Source: CAYVQE01 sp964633205
Lineage (GTDB): Bacteria; Myxococcota; B64-G9
DNA: 20,959 nt
NCBI GenBank assembly: GCA_964633205.1
Contig: CAZWFN010000115.1
Span: forward strand, 1-20,959
Direction: 5' to 3'
This document shows positions 1-8,365 of this stretch, piece after piece; the first letter of the stretch is position 1; every line of letters begins with the position of its first letter. A program made the position numbers and the translations under genes. The notes beneath the pieces were generated by a model. It was given only the letters and a program-made list of their open reading frames with translations. It was not told where the DNA came from and ran no database searches.

Positions 1-23
1 TCCTGGCCCGGCAGCTAGACGTA

Positions 24-44
24 GCGCTGTTTTGCTGACAGCGC
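24..44. repeat. 7-bp inverted repeat upstream of the operon promoter
   Basis: Perfect arms GCGCTGT (24-30) and ACAGCGC (38-44) flank a 7-nt spacer. Neither strand has a T-tract after the stem, so it does not look like an intrinsic terminator. It lies 24 bp upstream of the -35 box at 68, where an operator or activator site could sit. The function is unknown. The rest of 1-67 holds nothing recognisable. Confidence 0.35.
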
Positions 45-67
45 GGATGGCTCGGGGTGGGGGCCGG

Positions 68-97
68 TTGACAGGTCGCCCGAGCGAACTCCATAAT
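68..97 (+). promoter_or_regulatory. Sigma70-type promoter of the lipoprotein operon
   Basis: TTGACA (68-73) is a perfect -35 box. It is followed by an 18-bp spacer and CATAAT (92-97), five of six matches to the -10 consensus, in otherwise very GC-rich DNA. Transcription would start near 104, leaving a leader of about 110 nt before the ATG at 215. It is the best promoter match seen in the window and precedes a run of genes that overlap or nearly touch. Confidence 0.65.
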
Positions 98-214
98 GGG
101 GTGACCGCGCGCGGTCGCCTTGCGGCCGTGGGGTCCGATGAGCGATGGCCGATGGACGGTGATGCGGATCCCCGAAAGGCCGGGCCGGGGCGGTCGGGGA
201 CGGAGAGGACGCCC

Positions 215-1309
215 ATGTACGGCGAGCCCACACCTCGGCGAACCGGTGCCGCCAGGCGCGGTCGCTACCACCTCTTCCCCTTTTCGTTCGCTGCCATGGC
301 GCTGCTGCTGGCCGGGTCGGGCTGCGAGGACACCCGCTTCCGGGTACGCACGCCGCCGGGCGAGCGGGTCGATGTGTTCCAACAGACCGCCGTGCCCACC
401 ATCGACGTGCTGTGGGTGGTGGACAACTCGGCCTCGATGGCCGAGGAGCAGCAGGCGCTGGCCGACAACTTCTCCTACTTCTTCGACTATCTCGACGCCA
501 CCGGGGCCGACTTCCACATCGGCGTCATCTCCACCGACGTTTACTCCGACGGCCACCAGGGGAGGCTGCTGGGCCGCAGCCCGATCATCAGCCGGGCCAC
601 GCCCAACACGGCCGCCGTCTTCGCCGAGAACGTGCTGGTGGGCACCGACGGCAAGGGCGACGAGCAGGGCTTCGCGGCCGCCGAGGCGGCCCTGAGCGAG
701 CCGCTGATCTCGGGGCCCAACGCCGGCTTTCTGCGCCCGGACGCCTTCCTGTTCTTGATCTTCGTCTCCGACGAGGACGACCGCTCCTTCGGCGAGGTGC
801 CCTACTACCTACGCCGCTTCGAGCAGATCAAAGGCATCGGCAACGACGGCATGGTCAACATCGCCGCCGTGGTCGAGATCGAGCCCGGCTCCTGCCCGGA
901 AGCCGAGCCGGGCGAGCGCTACGGCGCGCTGGCCGAGACGGCCGGCGGCCTGGTGGCCAGCATCTGCGAGCCCGACTTCGCCGCCAACCTCGACGCGTTG
1001 GGCTTCTCGGCCGCCGGGCTCAAGCGCAGCTTCGCGCTGAGCGAGGCGGCCAAGCCGGCCAGCCTGGCGGTCTGGGTCAAGACGCAGTGCGCCGCCGAGC
1101 CGCCGCCGGAGGACATCTGCGAGACGGTCTACGACGACTGCCGCGGCGACAACGAGCTCTACGGCCACTCCTGCGTGGTGCGCCGCGCCCTGCCCGACGG
1201 CTGGGCCTACGAGGAGGACACCGCCAGCATCCGCTTCTACGGCCGGGCGGTGCCGCCCTTCGGCGCCATCATCGAGGCCGGCTACGTACCGGACGTGGAG
1301 ACCTTCTGA
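215..1309 (+). CDS. vWA-domain lipoprotein
   Basis: Predicted 364-aa exported protein with a von Willebrand factor A domain, a fold that binds protein ligands through a divalent metal. The N-terminus has Arg-rich residues, a hydrophobic segment (about 21-35) and a weak lipobox ending at Cys37 (LAGSGC; Gly at -3 is unusual). The vWA domain starts near residue 62. The MIDAS motif DNSAS is at 70-74, a candidate MIDAS Thr is near 144 (GTDG), and SDEDD lies near 185-189. Several C-terminal cysteines (251, 292, 302, 309, 320) suggest disulfides. The ATG at 215 was chosen because GGAGAGG (202-208) lies 6 nt upstream and the signal sequence starts there; the frame stays open upstream to 32 but is low-complexity. 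It is the first gene of the operon, and its stop overlaps the next start (TGATG). The ligand is unknown. Confidence 0.85.
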   Translation: MYGEPTPRRTGAARRGRYHLFPFSFAAMALLLAGSGCEDTRFRVRTPPGERVDVFQQTAVPTIDVLWVVDNSASMAEEQQALADNFSYFFDYLDATGADFHIGVISTDVYSDGHQGRLLGRSPIISRATPNTAAVFAENVLVGTDGKGDEQGFAAAEAALSEPLISGPNAGFLRPDAFLFLIFVSDEDDRSFGEVPYYLRRFEQIKGIGNDGMVNIAAVVEIEPGSCPEAEPGERYGALAETAGGLVASICEPDFAANLDALGFSAAGLKRSFALSEAAKPASLAVWVKTQCAAEPPPEDICETVYDDCRGDNELYGHSCVVRRALPDGWAYEEDTASIRFYGRAVPPFGAIIEAGYVPDVETF

Positions 1310-2772
1310 TGAGTGTCCGCGGCGACTCCTCGAGGGCATCCCGGCTGTGGCTGCTGGGGTTGTGGCTGGCGGCGGCCGGCGGCTGCGAAAACACCAACCT
1401 GGGCGAGGCCGAGCCGCTGATGGGCGTGGCCCAGCAACGCATCGAGTTCGGCGCGGTGGCGGTCGGCGACACCGCCAGCCGCCAGGTCTTCGTGCAGAAC
1501 ACCGGCCGCGGCCGGCTAAACCTCAGCGCGACCATCGAAGCGGATCCCGACGGCGCCTTCAGCGTGCCCGAGTTGGACAGCCCCATCCAGCCCTTCGTCC
1601 AGGGCGCGGTGGTCGTCGCCTTCCACCCGCCCGACATCGCCCGCTACGAAGCCAGCCTGGTGCTGACCGGCAACGACGAGAACAACCCGCGGGTCGAGAT
1701 CGCACTGGCCGGCAGCGGTTACCGCCGCGGCGCCATCGAGGTGGTGCCCGACACCATCGACTTCGGCACGGTGGCCGCCGGCGAGGTGGGCCAGGGCACG
1801 GTGACGGTGCGCAACGTGGGCAACGGCCAACTCAAGGTCACCGGAATCGCTTTCAGCGCCGGCACCAACCCCGACTTCCACATCCTGAGCTCGACCCGCA
1901 CCCCGGCCTACATCGCCGCCGGCAAGGAGGTGCCGCTGCGGCTGGCCTACCGGCCGGGCATGCTCAGCCAGCCGCCGGGCGAGGGCCGGCTGGAGATCCA
2001 GGCTGCGGATCCCTTCCAGCCGGTCAGCCGGGTGCGCCTGCTGGCCCGGCTCAACCAGGCACCGCTAGCCGATGCAGGGCCCGACCGCGAGGTCGATCCG
2101 CTGACCTGGGTCGAGCTCGACGGCAGCGCCAGCCAGGATCCGGACGGCGATCTGCCGCTGGCCTTCGACTGGCGCCTGGTTCGCAAACCCGAGGGCAGCA
2201 GCGCCACGCTGGACAGCGTCGACCAGGCCCGGGTCGGCCTGACCCCGGATCTGGTCGGGGTCTACGAGGCCGAACTCTTCGTCACCGACGCCACCGGCCT
2301 GCGCAGCCTGCTGCCCGACCGGGTGGCGGTCACCGCCATCCCGGCCGAGCGGCTGCTGGTGGAGCTGGTCTGGGATTCACCGATCGCCGACCTGGATCTG
2401 CACCTGCTGGCCCCCGGCGGTGTGTTCGGCGGAATGCTCGACTGCCACTGGGCCAACCCGGAGCCCGACTGGGGCACGGCCGGCGACCCGACCGACGATC
2501 CGGTCCTGCTGCGCGACGACCTGGCCGGCTTCGGCCCCGAGACGGTGGGCTACGCCGAACCGCTCGACGGCCGCTACCGGCTGTGGGTCGACTACTTCGC
2601 CGCCCACACCCCATCGGGCGAGGAGCGCACCCGGGCCACGCTGCGGGTGTTCGTGGACGGTTTTCTGGAGGCCGAGATCAGCCGCCAGCTGGAGCACCAG
2701 GGCCAGCGCTGGCAAACGGTCGAAGTGCTGTGGCCGGAAGGCACGATCGAGGCCGTGGACGTGCTGGAGTGA
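1309..2772 (+). CDS. ASH/HYDIN-like and PKD-domain lipoprotein
   Basis: Predicted 487-aa lipoprotein. A signal segment ends at Cys26 (LAAAGGC). Two immunoglobulin-like ASH/HYDIN-type domains of the choice-of-anchor D class follow, at about 38-137 and 140-245; each carries the pattern I(E/D)FG.V..G......V.N.G.G.L. A PKD-like domain lies at about 250-344, with ADAGPD, then LDGSASQDPDGD and the FDW core. The C-terminal 130 residues contain DLDLHLLAPGG and YRLWVDYF, as in YfaP/DUF2135-type beta domains. All parts are beta-sandwich modules typical of surface or periplasmic binding proteins. The ATG shares one base with the preceding TGA, so translation is probably coupled. No enzymatic residues were recognised, and the partner is unknown. 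Confidence 0.85.
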   Translation: MSVRGDSSRASRLWLLGLWLAAAGGCENTNLGEAEPLMGVAQQRIEFGAVAVGDTASRQVFVQNTGRGRLNLSATIEADPDGAFSVPELDSPIQPFVQGAVVVAFHPPDIARYEASLVLTGNDENNPRVEIALAGSGYRRGAIEVVPDTIDFGTVAAGEVGQGTVTVRNVGNGQLKVTGIAFSAGTNPDFHILSSTRTPAYIAAGKEVPLRLAYRPGMLSQPPGEGRLEIQAADPFQPVSRVRLLARLNQAPLADAGPDREVDPLTWVELDGSASQDPDGDLPLAFDWRLVRKPEGSSATLDSVDQARVGLTPDLVGVYEAELFVTDATGLRSLLPDRVAVTAIPAERLLVELVWDSPIADLDLHLLAPGGVFGGMLDCHWANPEPDWGTAGDPTDDPVLLRDDLAGFGPETVGYAEPLDGRYRLWVDYFAAHTPSGEERTRATLRVFVDGFLEAEISRQLEHQGQRWQTVEVLWPEGTIEAVDVLE

Positions 2773-2776
2773 CGCC

Positions 2777-4270
2777 GTGAGACCGGGACGCATGATGGAG
2801 GGAACGGAGCGCAGGTGGCGATGGCTGGCACCGTTGCTGCTGGCGCTGGGCCTGACCCCGGCTTGCGACGGCCAGGGGGGCGACCAGACCGACGGCGGCT
2901 CTGACGCCATCCTCTGCCATGACCGGCTCGACTGTCCGGCCCGATTGGGCTGCGTCGACGGCGTCTGCGGCCACTGCACGCGCGACCGCGACTGCGCCGT
3001 CACCGAGTTCTGCAACCCGGTCGAACGGCTGTGCTACCCGATCCACGTCGGCGAATGCGTGCTCAACGAGGACTGCGCGCTGGGTTCGTTCTGCGTCCAG
3101 GGCAGCTGCCGCGACGGCTCGGAGGTGGTGGTCTGCAGCCGGGACGCCGACTGCGCCGCCGGCCAGCGCTGCGACCGGCTCAACCTGGTCTGCGTCCAGG
3201 ACCTGGGCTGCGACCGCGACGAGGACTGCGCCGAGGGCGAGGTCTGCGATCGGGCCACCGAGCGCTGCGTCAGCGCCTGTACCCCCGAGACCGAGGACGT
3301 GGTCTGCGGCTTCGGCCTGGTGTGCGACGAGTTCGGCCGCTGTGTCGAGTGCATCTCGAACGAACAGTGCGGGGTCGGGTTGACCTGCAATCCGGAGACC
3401 AACCGCTGCGAGGGCGAGAACTCCTGCATCACCGATCGCGACTGCCCGGCCGGCTCGGTCTGCAACCCGCAGACCCAGCAGTGCACCCAGGCCCCGCCCG
3501 GATGCCTTTCGAACGCCGACTGCGCCGAGGGCATGCAATGCGATCCGGCCACCGGCCGCTGCCGGCCGGCCGAATGCCAGCCCGATGCCGAGGAGCCCAA
3601 CGACGACCCGGACACGGCCGCCGTGCTGGAGCCGGGCCGCAGCCAGACGCTGCGGCTGTGCCCGGGCGATCAGGACTGGTACCGCATCGAGCTGGCCCGC
3701 GCCGACCGGCTGCAGGTCGTCGTCGACACCGATCTGCTGGCCGCCGACCATTTCAGCATCAAGCTGTTCGATCCGGCGGTGACCGAGGCGCTGCAGGAGG
3801 GCTCGCTGCTGATCGACCACGTGGTGACCGCCGACGGCGCCTACCGGCTGCGCACCGCCACCAGCGATCCGCAGGTAGAATACAGCCTGATCGTCACCGT
3901 CTCGAGGGGCACGCCTTGCGACGACGACGCGTTCGAGCCCAACGACGCCGCGCTCAGCGCGCGGCCCATCGAGGCGGGCAGCTACGGCCCGCTGGCGCTG
4001 TGCCCGCGGGACGAGGACTGGTTCGTGTTCGAGCGCCCGCTGGACCGGCGGGTCGAGGCCCGGATCGAGTTTCCGGCCCTGGAGGGCGATCTGGATCTGG
4101 AGCTGATCGGCGGCGACGGCCAGACCGTCATCGACCGCTCGGCCACCGCCGGCGACTCGGAGACGGTACAGGCGTTCGACGAGCCGGGGACGCGATTCTA
4201 CCTGCGGGTCTGGGCCGAACCCCAGGTCGGCAACCGCTACGTGCTGCAGCTCGAGCTGCCGCCGCGGTAG
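2777..4270 (+). CDS. Cys-repeat exported protein with two PPC-like domains
   Basis: Predicted 497-aa exported protein. After a hydrophobic segment (about 16-28), Cys30 could be lipidated, but LTPAC is a poor lipobox, so cleavage by signal peptidase I is possible. Residues 47-275 hold about nine small Cys-rich units of the form C....DC..G..C......C, resembling Dickkopf-type N-terminal modules. Two pre-peptidase C-terminal (PPC)-like domains follow at about 268-378 and 380-497. Each opens with (A/F)EPND and contains LCP.D.DW, the usual core of bacterial PPC folds. GTG 2777 is preferred because GGAG (2766-2769) lies 7 nt upstream; ATG 2792 or 2795 would also keep the signal sequence. The gap to the upstream gene is 4 nt. 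PPC domains usually help secreted enzymes fold or bind, but no protease domain is present, so a structural or binding role is more likely. Confidence 0.82.
   Translation: MRPGRMMEGTERRWRWLAPLLLALGLTPACDGQGGDQTDGGSDAILCHDRLDCPARLGCVDGVCGHCTRDRDCAVTEFCNPVERLCYPIHVGECVLNEDCALGSFCVQGSCRDGSEVVVCSRDADCAAGQRCDRLNLVCVQDLGCDRDEDCAEGEVCDRATERCVSACTPETEDVVCGFGLVCDEFGRCVECISNEQCGVGLTCNPETNRCEGENSCITDRDCPAGSVCNPQTQQCTQAPPGCLSNADCAEGMQCDPATGRCRPAECQPDAEEPNDDPDTAAVLEPGRSQTLRLCPGDQDWYRIELARADRLQVVVDTDLLAADHFSIKLFDPAVTEALQEGSLLIDHVVTADGAYRLRTATSDPQVEYSLIVTVSRGTPCDDDAFEPNDAALSARPIEAGSYGPLALCPRDEDWFVFERPLDRRVEARIEFPALEGDLDLELIGGDGQTVIDRSATAGDSETVQAFDEPGTRFYLRVWAEPQVGNRYVLQLELPPR
2915..3580 (+). repeat. Cys-repeat array coding region (about nine units)
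   Basis: This is the coding region for consecutive modules in which CxxDxDC recurs every 20-30 residues. The units differ in sequence, so the repeat shows in the protein (Cys spacing) more than in the DNA. The same module type recurs at 7465-8340, 8471-9345 and, in a related form, 19412-20185. Confidence 0.6.
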
Positions 4271-4289
4271 CGTGAGGAGTGCAGAAGCC

Positions 4290-7200
4290 ATGAGGTGCTG
4301 GAGCCGAGCGATCGGATTGCTGCTGCTGGCGCCGCTGTGGCTCGGCTGCGGCGGCGGCGACGGCGCGGCCGATGCCGGGCAGGATGCCGGGCAGGACGCC
4401 GACGGCGGTGCCGACGGCGGTGCCGACGGCGGTGACCTGGCGCCGGCCGACGGCGACGCCGGTCCGGGCGATGCCGACGCCGGCCCGGTCGAGCTGACCG
4501 TCACCGCCGTGCTGCCCTCGCGCGGACCGGTCGAGGGCGGCACCTGGGCCAACATCATCGGCTCTGGATTCGTCGCGGGCATCGGCGACAGCCCCTTCGA
4601 CGTGCGCGACGTGACCGAGGTGCTGTTCGGCGACAACCCGGCCATCGACATCGAGGTCATCCGCGACGACATGATCAGCGTGCGCACCCCGACCGGACTG
4701 GCCGGTCCGGTGGCGGTCACGGTGGAAAACCCCAACGGCCGGGTGAGCCTGCCGGAGGCGTTCACCTTCTACGCTGCGGTGCGGGCCGACGGCGTCGAGC
4801 CGGCCGCGCTAGCGGCCGGCGGCGGCACCCCCTTCGCCATCCAGGGAGTCGGCTTCACGCCCGATACAAGCGTATTGATCGGCGGCCGCACCGCCGCCGG
4901 GGTGGTGGTCGAGTCGCCCGAGCGGGTGACCGGCAGCGCCCCACCGGGCCAACCGGGCAGCGCCGACGTGCGGGTGGTCAACCGCAACGGCGACGACCTG
5001 CTATTCAGGGCCGTCACCTACCACGCCCGGCCGCGGCTGGACGCGCTGGAGCCGCCCTGCGGCCCGACCGCCGGCGGCACCGCGGTGGTGGCCAGCGGCT
5101 CCGGCTTCAGCCCGGACAGCGCCCTGCTGCTCGGCGCGCAGGCGGCCGGCGATGTCAGCATCGTCGACGACGGCACGCTCGAAGCGCTCACCCCGCCCGG
5201 CTCCCCCGGCCCGGTCGACGTCAGCCTGCAGGGTGCGGTCGACTCGGACGGCCTGGCCGGCGGCTTCGTCTACCTGGATGCGGCCGACGGCCAGCTGCGG
5301 CTGCTGGGGGTCAGCCCCGGTGCCGGACCGGCGGCCGGCGGCCGGACTGTGACCCTGGTGGGCGACGGCTTCGCCAGCCACGAGATCCAGGCGCTGCGCT
5401 TCGGGCCGGCCGAGGTGGCCGACTGGCAGGTGGTCGACGAGCGCCAGCTGCGCCTGACCACCCCGCCCGGCGCGGCCGGCACGGTGGCAGTCGAGGTGGA
5501 GTCCGCCAGCGATCTGGCCCGCCTCGAGACGGCCTACCGCTACTTCGAACCGCTGTCCGCCGGCGGCCTGGAGCCCAGCGCTGGCCCGGCCGCCGGGGGC
5601 ACACCGTTCGTGCTGACCGGCTCTGGCTTCGGCCCCGACACCCAGGTGACCTTCGGCGGTGTCCCGGCCGCGGAGTTGGAGATCGTAGCGGCCGACCGGA
5701 TCGAAGGCATGACCCCCCCGGGGGCTCCGGGTGCGGTCGACGTGGCCGTCGCCGATGCCGACAGCCGGGCCGTGCTGGCCGCGGAATTCACCTACACCAC
5801 CGGCCTGGATTTGATCCGGGTGGCGCCCGACAGCGGCGCCCAGGCCGGCGGCACCTACGTCACCCTCTACGGCCACGGCTTCGCCCCGGGCATGCGCATC
5901 TGGTTCGGCGAGCAGGAGGCCGCGCTGGTGCAGTTCCAGTCGGACTCCACCGCCACCGCCCGCACCCCGCGCGGCCAGCCCGGCGAGGTGACCGTGGCCG
6001 TGGCGCTCGACGGCCAGCGGGTGGAGCTGCCGGCCGCTTATGCCTACTTCGACCCCACCAACGACCGCGGCGGCGCTTCGGGCGGGCCCATACAGGGCGC
6101 CTTCAACGTCACCTGCCTCGACGGATCCTACGTCAGCTACGGCGCCCCGTTGCCCGACGCCACCGTGGTCATCGCCGAGCCGGCCTTGAGCGCCCAGACC
6201 GACGACCGCGGCCAGGTGACCTTCTCCGGTCCCTCGCTGGTACGCGCGGTCACGGTCACCGCCGGCAAGCCCGGCTACGAGTCGATCACCGTGGCCGACC
6301 TGAACGCCGCCAACCTGAGCGTCTACCTCTACCCCAACGAGCAGGAGCCGCCCGACCCGGGCCAGATCGAGGTCACCTACAGCTCCATCGCCGGTCGCGT
6401 CTTCGGCTTCAAGGACATCCCGGGCCTGCCGACCGGGCCCACCATCAGCCACGAGGCCCGCATCCAGTTCACCTCCTACAGCCTGTACTCGGTGCCGCCC
6501 TTCGGCTCCGAGCCGCGCGGCACCCCCATCGAATCCGACGGCGGCCGCTACGAGTTCGCCCCGCTGCGGCTGGGCGACTACTCGCTGTATGCCCTGTTCG
6601 GCGCCTACGACAGCGAGAGCGAGCAGTTCACCCCGGCGCTGCTCGGGGTGCGCCGCGGCATCCAGGTGCCCAGCGAGGACCCGGTCACCGGCCAGGACGT
6701 GCTGCTGACCACCCCGCTCGACCGATCGGTGGTGGTCGATCTGGTCGAGCCGCCGCTGGCCATCGACGAGCGCCAGCCGAGCTATGGCGCTTACGTCAGC
6801 CTGGACCTGGGCGCCGACGGGGTGATCTACCTCAACCGGGCGCAGGGCACCGGCGGCGAGCTGGTGATCGACCGCCTGCCGGCGGCGGCCGGCGATGCCT
6901 TCCTGTTCGTCGGCCTGGCCAGCCTGGATGGCGCCTACCCGTACTCCTACGTCTTCCGGCGCCGGGACGGCGACCTGGATGCCGGGGTGGAGATGGGCCC
7001 CTTCCTGGGCTTTACCGAGCTGGTGGACCCGCCGGCCGAGGGGGAGCTGACCGACGGCCGCATCGCCTGGACCTTCTCCGGGCCGACCCCGGAGCTGACC
7101 CAGCTGCGCATCCAGACCGCCGAGCTGATGCCCAAGACGCTGTGGCGGGTGGTGCTGCCGGGCGAGGTGACCGAGATCGAGCTGCCGGCCGAGCTGCTGT

Positions 7201-7349
7201 CCACCCTGCCCCAGGGCGAGCCACTGATGCTGCTGCTGTACACGGCCAACTCGCCGCGCTTCACCTTCGATCGCTTCAACTACGGCCAGCTCTCCAGCGG
7301 TCGCTGGACGGCCTACACGGTCAACTTCACCAGCTTCAGCGCACCGTGA
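4290..7349 (+). CDS. Six-IPT/TIG-domain lipoprotein
   Basis: Predicted 1019-aa surface lipoprotein. A short signal ends at Cys20 (LWLGC). A flexible Asp/Gly/Ala linker (about 21-66) is partly built from 12-bp DNA repeats. Six IPT/TIG Ig-like domains follow, beginning near residues 68, 165, 247, 335, 420 and 506. Each has the signature P..G...GGT....GxGF followed by a (V/L).(F/I)G strand. A carboxypeptidase-regulatory-like domain lies at about 602-686 (GAPLPDATVVI..., then TDDRGQVTF). The last 330 residues are a beta-rich region I do not recognise. ATG 4290 is chosen because GAGGAG (4274-4279) sits 10 nt upstream; an in-frame GTG at 4272 would place that site inside the gene. TIG arrays occur in adhesins and polysaccharide-binding proteins. 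A stalk or adhesin role is inferred. Confidence 0.87.
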   Translation: MRCWSRAIGLLLLAPLWLGCGGGDGAADAGQDAGQDADGGADGGADGGDLAPADGDAGPGDADAGPVELTVTAVLPSRGPVEGGTWANIIGSGFVAGIGDSPFDVRDVTEVLFGDNPAIDIEVIRDDMISVRTPTGLAGPVAVTVENPNGRVSLPEAFTFYAAVRADGVEPAALAAGGGTPFAIQGVGFTPDTSVLIGGRTAAGVVVESPERVTGSAPPGQPGSADVRVVNRNGDDLLFRAVTYHARPRLDALEPPCGPTAGGTAVVASGSGFSPDSALLLGAQAAGDVSIVDDGTLEALTPPGSPGPVDVSLQGAVDSDGLAGGFVYLDAADGQLRLLGVSPGAGPAAGGRTVTLVGDGFASHEIQALRFGPAEVADWQVVDERQLRLTTPPGAAGTVAVEVESASDLARLETAYRYFEPLSAGGLEPSAGPAAGGTPFVLTGSGFGPDTQVTFGGVPAAELEIVAADRIEGMTPPGAPGAVDVAVADADSRAVLAAEFTYTTGLDLIRVAPDSGAQAGGTYVTLYGHGFAPGMRIWFGEQEAALVQFQSDSTATARTPRGQPGEVTVAVALDGQRVELPAAYAYFDPTNDRGGASGGPIQGAFNVTCLDGSYVSYGAPLPDATVVIAEPALSAQTDDRGQVTFSGPSLVRAVTVTAGKPGYESITVADLNAANLSVYLYPNEQEPPDPGQIEVTYSSIAGRVFGFKDIPGLPTGPTISHEARIQFTSYSLYSVPPFGSEPRGTPIESDGGRYEFAPLRLGDYSLYALFGAYDSESEQFTPALLGVRRGIQVPSEDPVTGQDVLLTTPLDRSVVVDLVEPPLAIDERQPSYGAYVSLDLGADGVIYLNRAQGTGGELVIDRLPAAAGDAFLFVGLASLDGAYPYSYVFRRRDGDLDAGVEMGPFLGFTELVDPPAEGELTDGRIAWTFSGPTPELTQLRIQTAELMPKTLWRVVLPGEVTEIELPAELLSTLPQGEPLMLLLYTANSPRFTFDRFNYGQLSSGRWTAYTVNFTSFSAP
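4371..4430 (+). repeat. Five 12-bp tandem repeats encoding the lipoprotein linker
   Basis: Two identical copies of GATGCCGGGCAG (4371-4394) are followed by three near-identical copies of the form G(A/G)(C/T)GCCGACGGC (4395-4430). They encode (DAGQ)2-DADG-(GADG)2. The array is in frame, so slippage would change linker length by whole 4-residue units without breaking the gene. Confidence 0.7.
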
Positions 7350-7356
7350 GGTGGCC

Positions 7357-8355
7357 ATGCTCCGGCGCCACTTCGCATCGGGCAACCGGATCGGCGGCTG
7401 GGGCCGCCCGGCCGGCCTGCTGCTGGCGGCCGGGCTGGTCGCGCTCGGCTGCCAGGGGGGTGAACGGCTGCGCACCTTCTGCACCGGCGATGACGACTGC
7501 CCGCCCGGCTACCGCTGCGATCGCGACAGCGGCCGCTGTCTGTGCGCCAGCGACGACGTCTGCGGGCCGGAGGAGTACTGTGCCCCGGACGGCGTCTGCC
7601 GCCGGCGCATGGCCTGCGACACCAACCTCGATTGCCCCGAGGACACCTTCTGCGACTCGACCACCGGCAACTGCATCGAGCTGGGCAAGTGCACCGATGA
7701 CAAGCACTGCCCGCTGGGCCAGATCTGCAGCCAGGCCTTCAGCTGCGTGCCCGGCTGCCGCGACGCGGGCGACTGCCCGCTGGGCCGGGTCTGCCTCGAC
7801 GGCCATTGCGAGTCCGGCCTGTGCGAGGACAAGAGCTACTGCGCGGCCGGCGAGCTGTGCGATCCCGAGACCATGACCTGCTACGACGCCTACGACGAGC
7901 AGACCGCCCCCTACTGCCGGCCCTGCGTACCGTCCGGCATCGGCGAGCCCAACTCCTGCGGCGACGGGGCCAACTTCTGCGTCATGACCGGCAACGATCC
8001 CAGCCTGGAGCCCTTCTGCGGCGTCGACTGCAGCCGGGGCCAGCCGTGTCCCAACGGGTACTCCTGTAGCTTGATCCTGCGCGCGGTGGGCGGCTCCTGC
8101 CGCTCGGACGCCGACTGCGAGACCGGCGCCTGCCATGTCAACGAGGGCGACGAGGTCGGCTTCTGCCTGTGCACCGCGGACTCCGATTGTCCCCAAGACA
8201 GCTGTGACGACTTCACCTTCCGCTGCACGGTGACCCGCCGGACCTGCACGCCGGGCGGCGGCGAGTGCGACCGGCCCATCTACTGCATCGATGGGCTGTG
8301 CCTGATCGGCCGCAACTGCACGCCCATCGAAGGGCTGCGCTGCTCGGATTTGTAG
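7357..8355 (+). CDS. Cys-rich lipoprotein, first tandem paralog
   Basis: Predicted 332-aa lipoprotein. The signal segment (about 19-30) ends at Cys32 (LVALGC). The mature chain has 46 further cysteines, arranged mostly as C....DC..G..C.....C modules like those of the Dickkopf N-terminal region, so it should be a rigid, disulfide-stapled extracytoplasmic protein. The second half is less regular, with FCGVDCS.GQPCP.GY, GFCLCTAD..CPQDSCDDFTF.C and CTPGG.ECDRPIYCIDG.C. It pairs with the gene 10 nt downstream: every cysteine aligns, and long stretches are identical. ATG 7357 follows GAGG at 7348-7351; an in-frame GTG at 7351 adds only two residues. No catalytic motif was found. The ligand is unknown. 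Confidence 0.85.
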   Translation: MLRRHFASGNRIGGWGRPAGLLLAAGLVALGCQGGERLRTFCTGDDDCPPGYRCDRDSGRCLCASDDVCGPEEYCAPDGVCRRRMACDTNLDCPEDTFCDSTTGNCIELGKCTDDKHCPLGQICSQAFSCVPGCRDAGDCPLGRVCLDGHCESGLCEDKSYCAAGELCDPETMTCYDAYDEQTAPYCRPCVPSGIGEPNSCGDGANFCVMTGNDPSLEPFCGVDCSRGQPCPNGYSCSLILRAVGGSCRSDADCETGACHVNEGDEVGFCLCTADSDCPQDSCDDFTFRCTVTRRTCTPGGGECDRPIYCIDGLCLIGRNCTPIEGLRCSDL

Positions 8356-8365
8356 GAGTGAACCC

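Noticed and set aside
2678..4765. A 695-codon open frame on the minus strand opposite the Cys-repeat and TIG genes
   Set aside because: High-GC DNA leaves antisense frames open. The translation is Ala/Gly/Arg/Val-rich with no recognisable domain, while the plus strand has clear domains, RBSs and lipoboxes.
5001..7484. An 827-codon minus-strand frame opposite the TIG lipoprotein
   Set aside because: Its Gly/His/Gln/Ala-biased composition mirrors the codons of the plus-strand TIG domains. No motif is present.
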